5,338 bases of DNA from Candidatus Rifleibacteriota bacterium (GCA_028691595.1 JAQUZA010000258.1:1-5338); one strand, 5' to 3'. Shown: positions 1-5,338, counted from the stretch's first letter. Notes: a model not told the origin generated them from the sequence alone. A program made the numbers and translations.

Positions 1-655
1 TCCAGGTTCGGCCTTTGATGTAGCCGAGAAGTTCATAAAAAGTCTCGATCTTGTCGCCGAATGGCTTGCCGGTAAATTTGAGGTAGATCTGCTGATAAAA
101 AGTAACCAGACCGGGGTTCACAAAAGACGCTTCATCACCGGCTTCGTTTCTGCCAACGCTTTCGGGTTCAACGATATACTGGCCGCGACCACGATAAAAC
201 CCATTGATTTTCATCTTGGGAATCATGTCTTCGAGGCTTTTCAATTTGTTCTCATTGTCGACCATGCGGCGCTCGATTGAGTCAACGCGCACATCGAGCA
301 AACCAAGTTCATCTCTGAATTCTTTGGTGAGACGTGAAAGAGCTGCCCGTTCTTCTTCACTCGAGGCATCGATAGAGGCCTTCTTTTCTTCCATGCGCTT
401 CAAAATGCGCGCCAGAATGAGAGCGACGTCATACCTGGTAGTTACTTTTCTACCCTTGAAGGTTCCGTCAGGGTAGCCTTCCATATAGCCCTGGCTGATA
501 AGAAAATCAACGTCGGAATAGGCCCAGTGATCTTGTGGCAGATCCTGAAATGCTGCAGATTGGGCAATAGCGACGACGGGCAGCAGCAGACACAAAAGTG
601 TCGCCAGCAACCCTCTAAACAGGGAAAATCTGCTTATAATCTTTGTTTGCCTCAT
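1..655 (-). CDS. SLH-domain outer-membrane porin-like protein, N-terminal 218 codons (cut by the left edge)
   Basis: Reading leftward from the ATG at 655-653, the frame stays open to the edge (218 codons plus one base), so the C-terminal part is missing. Residues 1-31 form a signal peptide with a long hydrophobic core ending VVAIA-QSA. Residues 36-85 are one SLH domain (FQDLPQDHWAYSDVDFL, then GYMEGYPDGTFKG and TTRYDVALILARIL). Residues 86-148 are charged and heptad-like (EFRDELGLLDVRVDSIERR), as expected of a coiled coil. From about 148 come alternating beta-like stretches (MKINGFYRGRGQY; LVTFYQQIYLKF) that look like the first barrel strands. In OmpM-type porins the SLH domain binds peptidoglycan-linked polymer and the coiled coil spans the periplasm to the barrel; applying this here is inference from architecture. 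The Shine-Dalgarno is weak (AAGGA 14 bases upstream). The start is supported by the signal peptide. The gene is divergent from the membrane-TPR gene. Confidence 0.88.
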   Translation of the reverse strand, partial: MRQTKIISRFSLFRGLLATLLCLLLPVVAIAQSAAFQDLPQDHWAYSDVDFLISQGYMEGYPDGTFKGRKVTTRYDVALILARILKRMEEKKASIDASSEEERAALSRLTKEFRDELGLLDVRVDSIERRMVDNENKLKSLEDMIPKMKINGFYRGRGQYIVEPESVGRNEAGDEASFVNPGLVTFYQQIYLKFTGKPFGDKIETFYELLGYIKGRTW

Positions 656-676
656 TCTTTTCTTATTTATCCTTGA

Positions 677-696
677 GAATTGGAATGCTCCAGTTC
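677..696. promoter_or_regulatory. 8-bp dyad upstream of the SLH-porin
   Basis: GAATTGGA at 677-684 and TCCAGTTC at 689-696 are inverted around a four-base centre (ATGC), with one T/C difference. The dyad lies 21 bases upstream of the porin ATG. It could be an operator half-site pair or a hairpin in the porin leader. The symmetry is seen directly; the role is inferred. Confidence 0.4.
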
Positions 697-744
697 CCTT
701 ATCGGCAGAATAAATAAAAAAAATGAGAATTTTAGGTGGGAATT

Positions 745-774
745 TTGCGCGGGAAAATTGTTATCTGCTATAGT
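745..774 (+). promoter_or_regulatory. Extended -10 promoter for the membrane-TPR gene
   Basis: TTGCGC at 745-750 serves as a -35 element. An 18-base spacer separates it from TATAGT at 769-774, which is preceded by TGC and so gives an extended -10 (TGCTATAGT). Transcription would be expected to begin about seven bases after the -10, that is at or next to the ATG at 781. This favours 781 over the in-frame GTG at 736, which lies upstream of the promoter, and suggests a leaderless or near-leaderless mRNA. Confidence 0.5.
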
Positions 775-780
775 TCTCTT

Positions 781-2010
781 ATGCACGACGAAATCATGCC
801 GGTTGCCAGTTTTTTTGAATTACGCCTTAAATGGCTTTTACCATCAGCGGCGGTGGTTTTTGTCGCCGCTCTGATAATGAATTCACAAAAAATGTTGCTG
901 CAACTGCCCGGTCCGGCAAAGATGGCGACGGCTTTAATATTTTTTCTGGCGGTAACCTGCCATCTGGCGGGTTACCTGACTGATAAATGCGCCAGTCATT
1001 TAAAAATAAGCTACCCGACCGTAATTCTCTGGCTTTACCCGACAATTGCCATGATGTTTATCACCCTCAGTGCCTGGGTTTTTATCATCATCTCGAACCG
1101 TATTTTCGGGCGGGGTTTCTGGAGTGACTGGCTTGGTCTCACTGGCCAGGATACCACCTCGTTCTTTTTTGCCTGCTTTTCTTCGATGATTGTGTTTGTC
1201 GCTCTGCAGTTCGCCTTTTCAATGATCAACGTGCTGCGCTGGATCATCGATATGCCTCACAACCATCTGCAGACCATAAATGCCAGTATCAACCCGTTCA
1301 GCAACAACGTCAAACAGGAAATTGGCGATGCCCTCGAACAGGCAAAAAGCGCCAGCGAAAAAATAAAAGAGAACCGCAGCAGGGCAACCCGGCTCAATCG
1401 TTTTGCCCTGCTGACAATGGTTCTGCTCGCCGCCGCCGCCGGGGCCTGGATCGTCTTTTTCAGACCGGAACTGATTCTTTATTATCGCGCCGAAATTCAG
1501 TTGAGAACCTTTCTTGAACCCGAATCAGCACTTGAAACCTTCAGACATCTGAGCAAGAAATACCCGAAATATCGATTTCTCGATACAGTCAACTATCGAA
1601 TGGCCTGGATACTTGACCGCCGCCTCAGCAGGTTTGACGAAGCAGCCACAGAGTATGAAAAATTTCTCAAAAATTATGGCACTACCAATGTATGGGCTGA
1701 TGAAGCCACCGCTGCCCTGGTAAGATTGAACTTCGACAAGCTTTGCCGGCCGGGTGATACGTTGTTCTGGGCGGATGAATATATGCAGAAGTTTCCGAAT
1801 GGCGTAATGTTCCTGCACATGCTGCTTTATAAGATAAGGGCTCTGCACAAAAATGATGAACCCATCAAGGCCATGGCGGAATTTGAAAAAGCCCGAACTC
1901 TTTATGCCAACCGGCAGATACAGATAATCAGCAGTGAAGACCGCATGATTGATTTAATAAGCTTTGCCGATGCCCTTGCCGCCGAGCAATCTTTGTTCAT
2001 ACCAGAATAG
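781..2010 (+). CDS. Membrane protein with five TM segments and a periplasmic TPR-like domain, unknown function
   Basis: I do not recognise this family. Starting at ATG 781 the protein has 409 residues. Hydrophobic segments lie at about 18-33, 49-67, 82-105, 128-155 and 208-227. A polar, heptad-like linker (EQAKSASEKIKENRSRATR) spans about 177-205 before the fifth segment. The C-terminal region, about 234-380, is helical and resembles the TPR-like repeats of BamD/YbgF-type proteins: ALETFRHLSKKYPKYRF, FDEAATEYEKFLKNYG, AMAEFEKARTLYANR. The positively charged N-terminus and linker suggest a cytoplasmic linker and a periplasmic C-terminal domain. An upstream in-frame GTG at 736 would add 15 residues, but a good promoter overlaps that stretch. 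ATG 796 is a third possible start. No start has a clear Shine-Dalgarno. The gene stands alone, divergent from the SLH-porin and convergent with the protease gene. A role as an envelope scaffold is only a guess. Confidence 0.85.
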   Translation: MHDEIMPVASFFELRLKWLLPSAAVVFVAALIMNSQKMLLQLPGPAKMATALIFFLAVTCHLAGYLTDKCASHLKISYPTVILWLYPTIAMMFITLSAWVFIIISNRIFGRGFWSDWLGLTGQDTTSFFFACFSSMIVFVALQFAFSMINVLRWIIDMPHNHLQTINASINPFSNNVKQEIGDALEQAKSASEKIKENRSRATRLNRFALLTMVLLAAAAGAWIVFFRPELILYYRAEIQLRTFLEPESALETFRHLSKKYPKYRFLDTVNYRMAWILDRRLSRFDEAATEYEKFLKNYGTTNVWADEATAALVRLNFDKLCRPGDTLFWADEYMQKFPNGVMFLHMLLYKIRALHKNDEPIKAMAEFEKARTLYANRQIQIISSEDRMIDLISFADALAAEQSLFIPE

Positions 2011-2021
2011 AATTCTTCACA

Positions 2022-2056
2022 GCCCCCCCTTTGCTGGCGGGCAATATTTATCGTTT
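2022..2056 (+). terminator. Probable Rho-independent terminator of the membrane-TPR gene
   Basis: Eleven bases after the TAG, GCCCCCC (2022-2028) can pair with GGCGGGC (2036-2042). This gives a GC-rich stem of seven positions with one C-C mismatch and a seven-base loop. It is followed by AATATTTATCGTTT, which is U-rich but interrupted. Position and GC content fit a terminator; the mismatch and the broken U-tract lower confidence. Confidence 0.45.
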
Positions 2057-2207
2057 CAACAGCATAAATGTCGTAAACAAATCTGTTCCTCTGTCACATA
2101 TGAAAGCAGTAATAGACAACAATTCTGTCATCCACGCGCAAGGGCTTGTCAATTTAATCAGTAATTTGATGTTAAATTTTATAAAAACCAGTTTTAAACC
2201 ATTACCA

Positions 2208-2302
2208 GGTGCAGATAGAAGACGGGATTACTTTTTCGTAAGCTTGTGACGAACGCAGTGAGGAATCGCTGAAGAAAAAGTAACCCGGCTGATAGCTGCA
2301 CC
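2208..2302. repeat. 95-bp imperfect inverted-repeat element (MITE/REP-like)
   Basis: The left arm (2208-2243) starts GGTGCAG and continues through CGGGATTACTTTTTC. The right arm (2268-2302) is its reverse complement (GAAAAAGTAACCCGG, ending CTGCACC). About 29 of 35 aligned positions match. The 24-base centre (2244-2267) contains GTGACGAACGCAGTGAGG. Outside the arms TTACC (2202-2206) and GGTAA (2310-2314) could extend the pairing across an asymmetric bulge. The structure is seen directly. That it is a dispersed, non-autonomous mobile or REP-like repeat is inference; a long extragenic hairpin with a transcript-end role is the alternative. Confidence 0.7.
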
Positions 2303-2366
2303 GTCGAACCGGTAAACAACATCTAATAATACTTAAATAACATTTCTAAGAGAATAAATCGACAGA

Positions 2367-2417
2367 CCCGCAAGCGTGGATCCAAGCGGGCAAACACTGG
2401 ATTCCCGCTTGCGCGGG
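2367..2417. repeat. 51-bp REP-like inverted repeat with CCCGC/GCGGG hairpin
   Basis: The arm at 2367-2384 (CCCGCAAGCGTGGATCCA) and the arm at 2398-2417 (TGGATTCCCGCTTGCGCGGG) are near-perfect reverse complements, separated by 13 bases. The right arm is itself a hairpin: on the minus strand it reads TCCCGC-GCAA-GCGGGA, a six-bp stem closed by a GNRA tetraloop. The core resembles the widely scattered TTCCCGCGCAAGCGGGAATCC-type bacterial intergenic repeats. It lies 35 bases after the protease stop and could end or stabilise that transcript, though no U-tract follows. Confidence 0.65.
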
Positions 2418-2451
2418 ACGAAATTACTACAGATTCAAGTTTGACAGAGCA

Positions 2452-3291
2452 CTAGGGCAACGAATTGATAAAAGCCTTGATTATCGGGCCGCTGAGCACC
2501 CGCGCCAGACCAAGACCCCGACGGGTACGGGCCGTTTTTTTCCCGCGGGGGCGTAATTCTTCAAGAAAAACTTCTTCAAGCACCATGCCGGCGAGAACCC
2601 CGGTATCTTTGCCATCTGAAAAGATTACCGGCGCACCACTGTAGCCTTCAAAAACTTCAAAATCGACATGAAAGACCGGTTGCGAAGAGGCCGGCAGAAC
2701 CGGAAAACTTGAAACAACCCCACATCTGACAAAAGCAAAGCCAGCTTCATTACACGCTTCACCGTATGGAAAACCAGGAATGAGCACCTGAACACCGCTG
2801 CCAAAACCTGACCTGGCAAGGCGGGCTTCATCGACGGCAAAATCTCTGGCAAGAACACAACAGTCAGCTTCGGCGGGCAGCATAATTTTCAGGGCGGCAA
2901 GATCAGACTCCCGGCTACTGTGATACAGAGGGGTGCCATTCTGGCGTATTTTTACCAGAACAGGAGCCGGGCTGAACACACCCCGAACCTGGCGACGCAT
3001 GCCGATTTCAATCTTTTCACCGGCAATACGGCTCATCAAATGCCCAGCAGTCACAAGCCAGGCTTCATCAGATGAGTTTCCGCGACCCTGCAGTAAAAAC
3101 CCTGTGCCATATACAGGCTCACCTGACGAGTCTCGACCGGCAATACGCAGCACCGAGCGCACAACTGCATCAAAAGCGGAAGCGGCCGATGCCACCGGAG
3201 CAAAGCCAAAAACCATTAACAGCAAAAAAAGCATTTGATGGCAACAACGCCACATAAAAGCGCTTTTACGAAAGTTCTTAGTTTCCGGCAT
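2452..3291 (-). CDS. Secreted trypsin-fold (S1/HtrA-like) serine protease
   Basis: The protein has 279 residues. A long charged N-region and hydrophobic core (about 20-36, LFLLLMVFGFAPVASA) form a Sec signal peptide with cleavage near ASA-AS, so the mature enzyme is periplasmic or extracellular. The chymotrypsin-fold triad is visible: His84 in WLVTAGHL, Asp130 in ESDLAALKI, and Ser218 in EGYSGAPVI, with GTGFLL before the His as in HtrA and V8-like enzymes. The nucleophile motif is GYSGAP rather than GDSGGP or GNSGGP. No PDZ domain follows and the protein ends soon after the catalytic domain, so it is not a full DegP. C180 and C190 could form a disulfide. Substrate unknown. ATG 3291 is used; ATG 3255 (residue 13) would still leave a complete signal peptide. 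Neither has a strong Shine-Dalgarno. It is probably monocistronic, 187 bases from hemW. Confidence 0.85.
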   Translation of the reverse strand: MPETKNFRKSAFMWRCCHQMLFLLLMVFGFAPVASAASAFDAVVRSVLRIAGRDSSGEPVYGTGFLLQGRGNSSDEAWLVTAGHLMSRIAGEKIEIGMRRQVRGVFSPAPVLVKIRQNGTPLYHSSRESDLAALKIMLPAEADCCVLARDFAVDEARLARSGFGSGVQVLIPGFPYGEACNEAGFAFVRCGVVSSFPVLPASSQPVFHVDFEVFEGYSGAPVIFSDGKDTGVLAGMVLEEVFLEELRPRGKKTARTRRGLGLARVLSGPIIKAFINSLP

Positions 3292-3317
3292 TTTTCAGGT
3301 TCACTTTCTTACTTTGA

Positions 3318-3323
3318 ATCATA
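3318..3323 (-). promoter_or_regulatory. Possible -10 box for the protease gene
   Basis: On the minus strand TATGAT matches the TATAAT consensus at five of six positions, within an AT-rich run. It would start transcription near 3311, about 20 bases before the ATG at 3291. No clear -35 hexamer is seen at 16-18 bases, so this is tentative. Confidence 0.3.
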
Positions 3324-3378
3324 TAAAAAAAGTCAGCTTAAAAAGCCAGCATAGCTTATCAGCCAGACCCGGCATCTG

Positions 3379-3411
3379 TCACACCAGAAATCCTGCCACA
3401 CATGAGTTCAA
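3379..3411 (-). CDS. Possible 10-codon leader peptide ORF
   Basis: A perfect Shine-Dalgarno, AAGGAG (3424-3419 on the minus strand), lies seven bases before a TTG that opens a ten-codon frame (TTG AAC TCA TGT GTG GCA, ending TGA at 3379). An ATG at 3403 in another frame would give a 14-residue peptide but sits 15 bases from the Shine-Dalgarno. It is the best ribosome binding site in the window that has no annotated gene, and it lies upstream of the protease gene. It is too short to judge by composition and may be chance. Confidence 0.2.
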   Translation of the reverse strand: MNSCVAGFLV

Positions 3412-3433
3412 TGTTAATCTCCTTATGCGTCAT

Positions 3434-3460
3434 CAGCGTTAGTTTATGCCACAAACGCTG
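3434..3460. other. 7-bp dyad downstream of hemW
   Basis: CAGCGTT (3434-3440) and AACGCTG (3454-3460) are perfect inverted repeats around 13 bases, beginning 18 bases past the hemW stop. In hemW mRNA this can form a hairpin, but no U-tract follows on the minus strand, so it is not a canonical intrinsic terminator. It could be a 3' end stabiliser or a chance dyad. Confidence 0.35.
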
Positions 3461-3478
3461 TTTAACAATACTTCAGAT

Positions 3479-4591
3479 TCAGATAAAAAGACTGGCAAGA
3501 ACATTATCGGCAATTGCCAGGCCCTGGTCGGTCAGGCGGATCTGATCGCCATGGCGCTGCAGATTACCAACTGCCAGCTGGCCATCGAGCTCAGCATAAA
3601 AGTCTTGCGGCTGGGGCCCGAATTTTGCTGTTAAGTTCGTAAGACTTAGTCCGTCAAGCAACAGGCGCAGATGCAGCATCAAGAATTCATTACGCTGATC
3701 AACCCTTGTCAATCGTTCAATCTGAGGCGGAGCGGCACGCAACCATGAAGCAAAGTCTGCAACATTGCTGGTTCGACAGTCTGCCATCCCTGAAACAGCA
3801 GAAGGGCCGAGGCCAATGTAATCCCGGGCGAGCCAGTAGCCGAGATTATGCTGGCAGCGCCAGCCCGGCCGGGCATAATTTGAAATTTCATAATGTTCAA
3901 ACCCTCTGCTGACAAGCATATCTCGCACCCAGAAAAGTTCTTCGGGCCCGGTTTCGGCCGGGTCAGGCAAATTACCGGCAGAAATACGCTGCTGAAGGGG
4001 AGTGTCAGCTTCAACGGTCAAAAAATAAGCCGAAATATGTTTCAGATCGAATCTAAGCAGCAGATTTGCCAATGAATCAGCCACCGAAGGGCAACCCGGC
4101 ACCCCGAGAATTATATCGGCCGCGACATTGGTCAGATTTGAACAGGCCAGATCGAGCGCACGATAAACAGCTTCAAGTCTGGCCTTGCGACCCAGAACCG
4201 CCAGCTCAGAATCTTCAAGACGTTGAACCCCGATGCTCAGTCTGATACCCGGCAGATTCTGCAAAAGTCTGATAATTGGCAGCGTCAGGGTTTCAGGATT
4301 CGTTTCGAAAGTAATCTCAACGGGGTTGCCGTTCGCGAACCATGTTTCAATAATGCTGACCAGACGCGCAATGCCTTCTTCGCCAAGAGTGGTCGGATTG
4401 CCGCCCCCAACAAAGACCGTTCTGATTCCGGTCGGCAGTTGTGCCCGCACCAATGCCGATTCTTCGGCCAGACGGCAGAGGTAACTATCGATATCACCCT
4501 TACCTGGAACGGTCGAATAAAATCCGCAATAATCACATTTGCTGAAGCAGAAAGGAACATGCACATAAAGACCGGCGGTTTGAGCATTCAT
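3479..4591 (-). CDS. hemW: HemW-like radical SAM heme chaperone (formerly 'HemN-like coproporphyrinogen oxidase')
   Basis: The protein has 370 residues from ATG 4591, the usual HemW length. YVHVPFCFSKCDYCGFYS carries the CxxxCxxC motif that binds the radical-SAM 4Fe-4S cluster. It lacks the extra cysteine of true HemN (CxxxCxxCxC), which points to HemW rather than coproporphyrinogen dehydrogenase. Later family blocks follow in order: VFVGGGNPTTL, FETNPETL, RLSIGVQ, ADIILGVPG, HISAYFLTVEADTPL, YEISNYARPGWRCQHNLGYW, YIGLGPSAVS, and a C-terminal winged-helix region (NEFLMLHLRLLLDGLS). Studied HemW proteins bind heme and deliver it to respiratory proteins; this role is taken from the family. The SAM glycine motif reads GGGNPT where GGGTPS/T is usual. 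The frame is open up to 4771, but the extra 60 residues overlap the upstream gene and match no HemW N-terminus. GTG 4603, preceded by GGTGA, is an alternative start. It lies 67 bases after the YdjM-like gene, likely in one operon. Confidence 0.92.
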   Translation of the reverse strand: MNAQTAGLYVHVPFCFSKCDYCGFYSTVPGKGDIDSYLCRLAEESALVRAQLPTGIRTVFVGGGNPTTLGEEGIARLVSIIETWFANGNPVEITFETNPETLTLPIIRLLQNLPGIRLSIGVQRLEDSELAVLGRKARLEAVYRALDLACSNLTNVAADIILGVPGCPSVADSLANLLLRFDLKHISAYFLTVEADTPLQQRISAGNLPDPAETGPEELFWVRDMLVSRGFEHYEISNYARPGWRCQHNLGYWLARDYIGLGPSAVSGMADCRTSNVADFASWLRAAPPQIERLTRVDQRNEFLMLHLRLLLDGLSLTNLTAKFGPQPQDFYAELDGQLAVGNLQRHGDQIRLTDQGLAIADNVLASLFI

Positions 4592-4658
4592 TACAGGCTG
4601 CACCCCGGATTCACCGTCGCTGAAACAGCACAAAGACGCTGGCTGAACGGGTGTGAAT

Positions 4659-5273
4659 TCATTGTTTTGCCCCGGGCACTTCGGAGCTTGAGGGTTCAAC
4701 TTGCATCTGGTCAGCAGTGCCAGTCTTGTTAAACCCGAAGCGTTTTTGCAGGGTATGCACAAAATGATCATCGACCGAACTGCTCAACAGCGACAGGGGC
4801 GAAAAACCCATTTGTGCCGACTGGCGAAGAAAGAGGTAAAGCAGCCAGAGAGTCAGAAGAATATTCGGCCAGGCGTTGATTTCCCATTGGTAAGACCAGC
4901 TCAGGCCATAATCAGAGAAGGGGAAAAGATAGTAAACCGGCCACTGATAGCCATCGGGTCCGCGGGCACCGATAACGTCGCAGAGCAGATGCAGGTGAAA
5001 AATGAGCGCACACCACAGGGTCAGGCGGGCATTTTTCCGTAAAAGATGCACGAGAAGCAGCAGACCCAGGTAAAAAAGCAGACAGTGCCCGAATTTGTGA
5101 TGAAAAGCGCTGAAGAGTTCGGCCTCACCGCCGCGGGCCAGATCGATCACCGCACCAGCAGCATCGATATCTGGTATCACCGAGGCGACAGTAATGATTG
5201 CAACCTCGGGAAGATGCCTGCTGAAGCGCTGCCCGGCGCACCAACCGATTAGAGCGTGGGTGATAATGTTCAT
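4659..5273 (-). CDS. YdjM-family (DUF457) membrane-bound putative metal-dependent hydrolase
   Basis: The protein has 204 residues. The N-terminus MNIITHALIGW, IPDIDAAG (D35, D37), FHHKFGHCLLF (H58-x4-H63, aligning with the HRxxTHS block of the family) and HLHLLCDV (H93/H95, D99) are the conserved His/Asp blocks of the YdjM/YbcI group, thought to bind metal. Hydrophobic segments lie near 24-40, 64-78, 84-100 and 136-149, so it is an inner-membrane protein. After residue 155 comes a polar tail without family features. The reaction and substrate are not known for the family; YdjM of E. coli is LexA-regulated, but I see no LexA box here. ATG 5273 is preceded by AAGG at seven bases, a good Shine-Dalgarno. 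hemW follows 67 bases downstream on the same strand with no terminator visible between them. Confidence 0.82.
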   Translation of the reverse strand: MNIITHALIGWCAGQRFSRHLPEVAIITVASVIPDIDAAGAVIDLARGGEAELFSAFHHKFGHCLLFYLGLLLLVHLLRKNARLTLWCALIFHLHLLCDVIGARGPDGYQWPVYYLFPFSDYGLSWSYQWEINAWPNILLTLWLLYLFLRQSAQMGFSPLSLLSSSVDDHFVHTLQKRFGFNKTGTADQMQVEPSSSEVPGAKQ

Positions 5274-5285
5274 TGCCCTGCCTTG

Positions 5286-5338
5286 TCAGGTCATTACCAA
5301 TTGACGAATGAATAGCTTTTTCATCGGAATCAACACCG
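5286..5338 (-). CDS. Possible 3' end of an upstream minus-strand gene (right-edge fragment)
   Basis: On the minus strand one frame entering from the edge is open for 16 sense codons (ending MKKLFIRQLVMT) and stops at TGA 5288-5286. It ends 12 bases before the ATG of the YdjM-like gene, an ordinary operon spacing. The fragment is too short to identify. It could equally be untranslated leader. Confidence 0.3.
   Translation of the reverse strand, partial: VLIPMKKLFIRQLVMT

Larger units (their letters stand above)
2011..2451. other. Gene-free stretch between convergent genes
   Basis: This 441-base region between two convergent genes has no convincing coding sequence. Its short open frames (for example a TTG-started one at 2031-2249) lack a ribosome binding site and recognisable protein features, and they run through an inverted repeat. 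It holds the terminator-like hairpin at 2022-2056, a possible decayed repeat fragment near 2127-2145, and the inverted-repeat elements at 2208-2302 and 2367-2417. The remainder (about 2057-2200 and 2315-2360) is AT-rich and featureless to me. Confidence 0.7.

Noticed and set aside
204..476. 90-codon open frame on the plus strand
   Set aside because: It is antisense to the SLH-porin frame, which has a signal peptide and an SLH domain; the plus-strand translation is Ser/Arg-rich with no features.
736..780. GTG start adding 15 residues to the membrane-TPR protein
   Set aside because: The stretch contains the -35 spacer and extended -10 promoter, and there is no Shine-Dalgarno in front of it. 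It is kept only as an alternative.
2031..2249. 72-codon frame with TTG start in the intergenic stretch
   Set aside because: No ribosome binding site or protein features, and it runs into the inverted repeat at 2208-2302 and the terminator-like hairpin at its start.
2200..2420. CRISPR array
   Set aside because: The repeats here are two different inverted elements, not several identical direct repeats with regular spacers.
3434..3470. Intrinsic terminator for a plus-strand transcript (dyad followed by TTTAAC)
   Set aside because: No plus-strand gene ends nearby and the T-run is only three bases, so I list the dyad without calling it a terminator.
4223..4732. 169-codon plus-strand open frame
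   Set aside because: It is antisense to hemW and the YdjM-like gene, both of which have clear family motifs; the plus-strand translation has none.
4592..4771. 60-residue N-terminal extension of HemW
   Set aside because: It overlaps the C-terminal coding part of the YdjM-like gene in another frame and does not resemble HemW N-termini, which begin a few residues before YVHVPFC.

Overview
The window holds four complete genes and one gene cut by the left edge, from a diderm bacterium of moderate GC. The clearest hint of lineage is the cut gene. It encodes a signal peptide, one SLH domain, a coiled coil and the start of what looks like an outer-membrane beta-barrel. That architecture is typical of OmpM/SLH-porins in Negativicutes, Cyanobacteria, Deinococcus and several uncultured diderm phyla such as Riflebacteria, and it is not typical of Proteobacteria. 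The exact taxon cannot be settled from this sequence.

Layout. 1-655 (minus): the SLH-porin, lacking its C-terminal part. 656-780: a divergent regulatory region with a dyad, three TGRGAATT-type boxes and a good extended -10 promoter for the rightward gene. 781-2010 (plus): a membrane protein with five predicted transmembrane segments and a periplasmic TPR-like C-terminal domain, function unknown. 2011-2451: a 441-base gene-free stretch with a probable terminator and two different imperfect inverted-repeat elements (2208-2302 and 2367-2417) that look like dispersed REP/MITE-type repeats. 2452-3291 (minus): a secreted trypsin-fold serine protease with an intact His/Asp/Ser triad. 3292-3478: an intergenic region with a possible promoter, a possible tiny leader ORF and a dyad. 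3479-4591 (minus): a HemW-like radical SAM protein. 4659-5273 (minus): a YdjM-family (DUF457) membrane-bound putative metal-dependent hydrolase, probably co-transcribed with hemW. The right edge may hold the last 17 codons of another minus-strand gene.

The genes do not form an obvious single pathway. hemW and the YdjM-like gene are housekeeping-type functions in a likely operon. The porin and the secreted protease belong to the envelope, and the membrane-TPR protein probably does too. I find no CRISPR array, transposase, toxin-antitoxin pair, phage gene, tRNA or rRNA. The most unusual material is the pair of inverted-repeat elements, the apparently leaderless promoter of the unknown membrane-TPR gene, and that gene itself.
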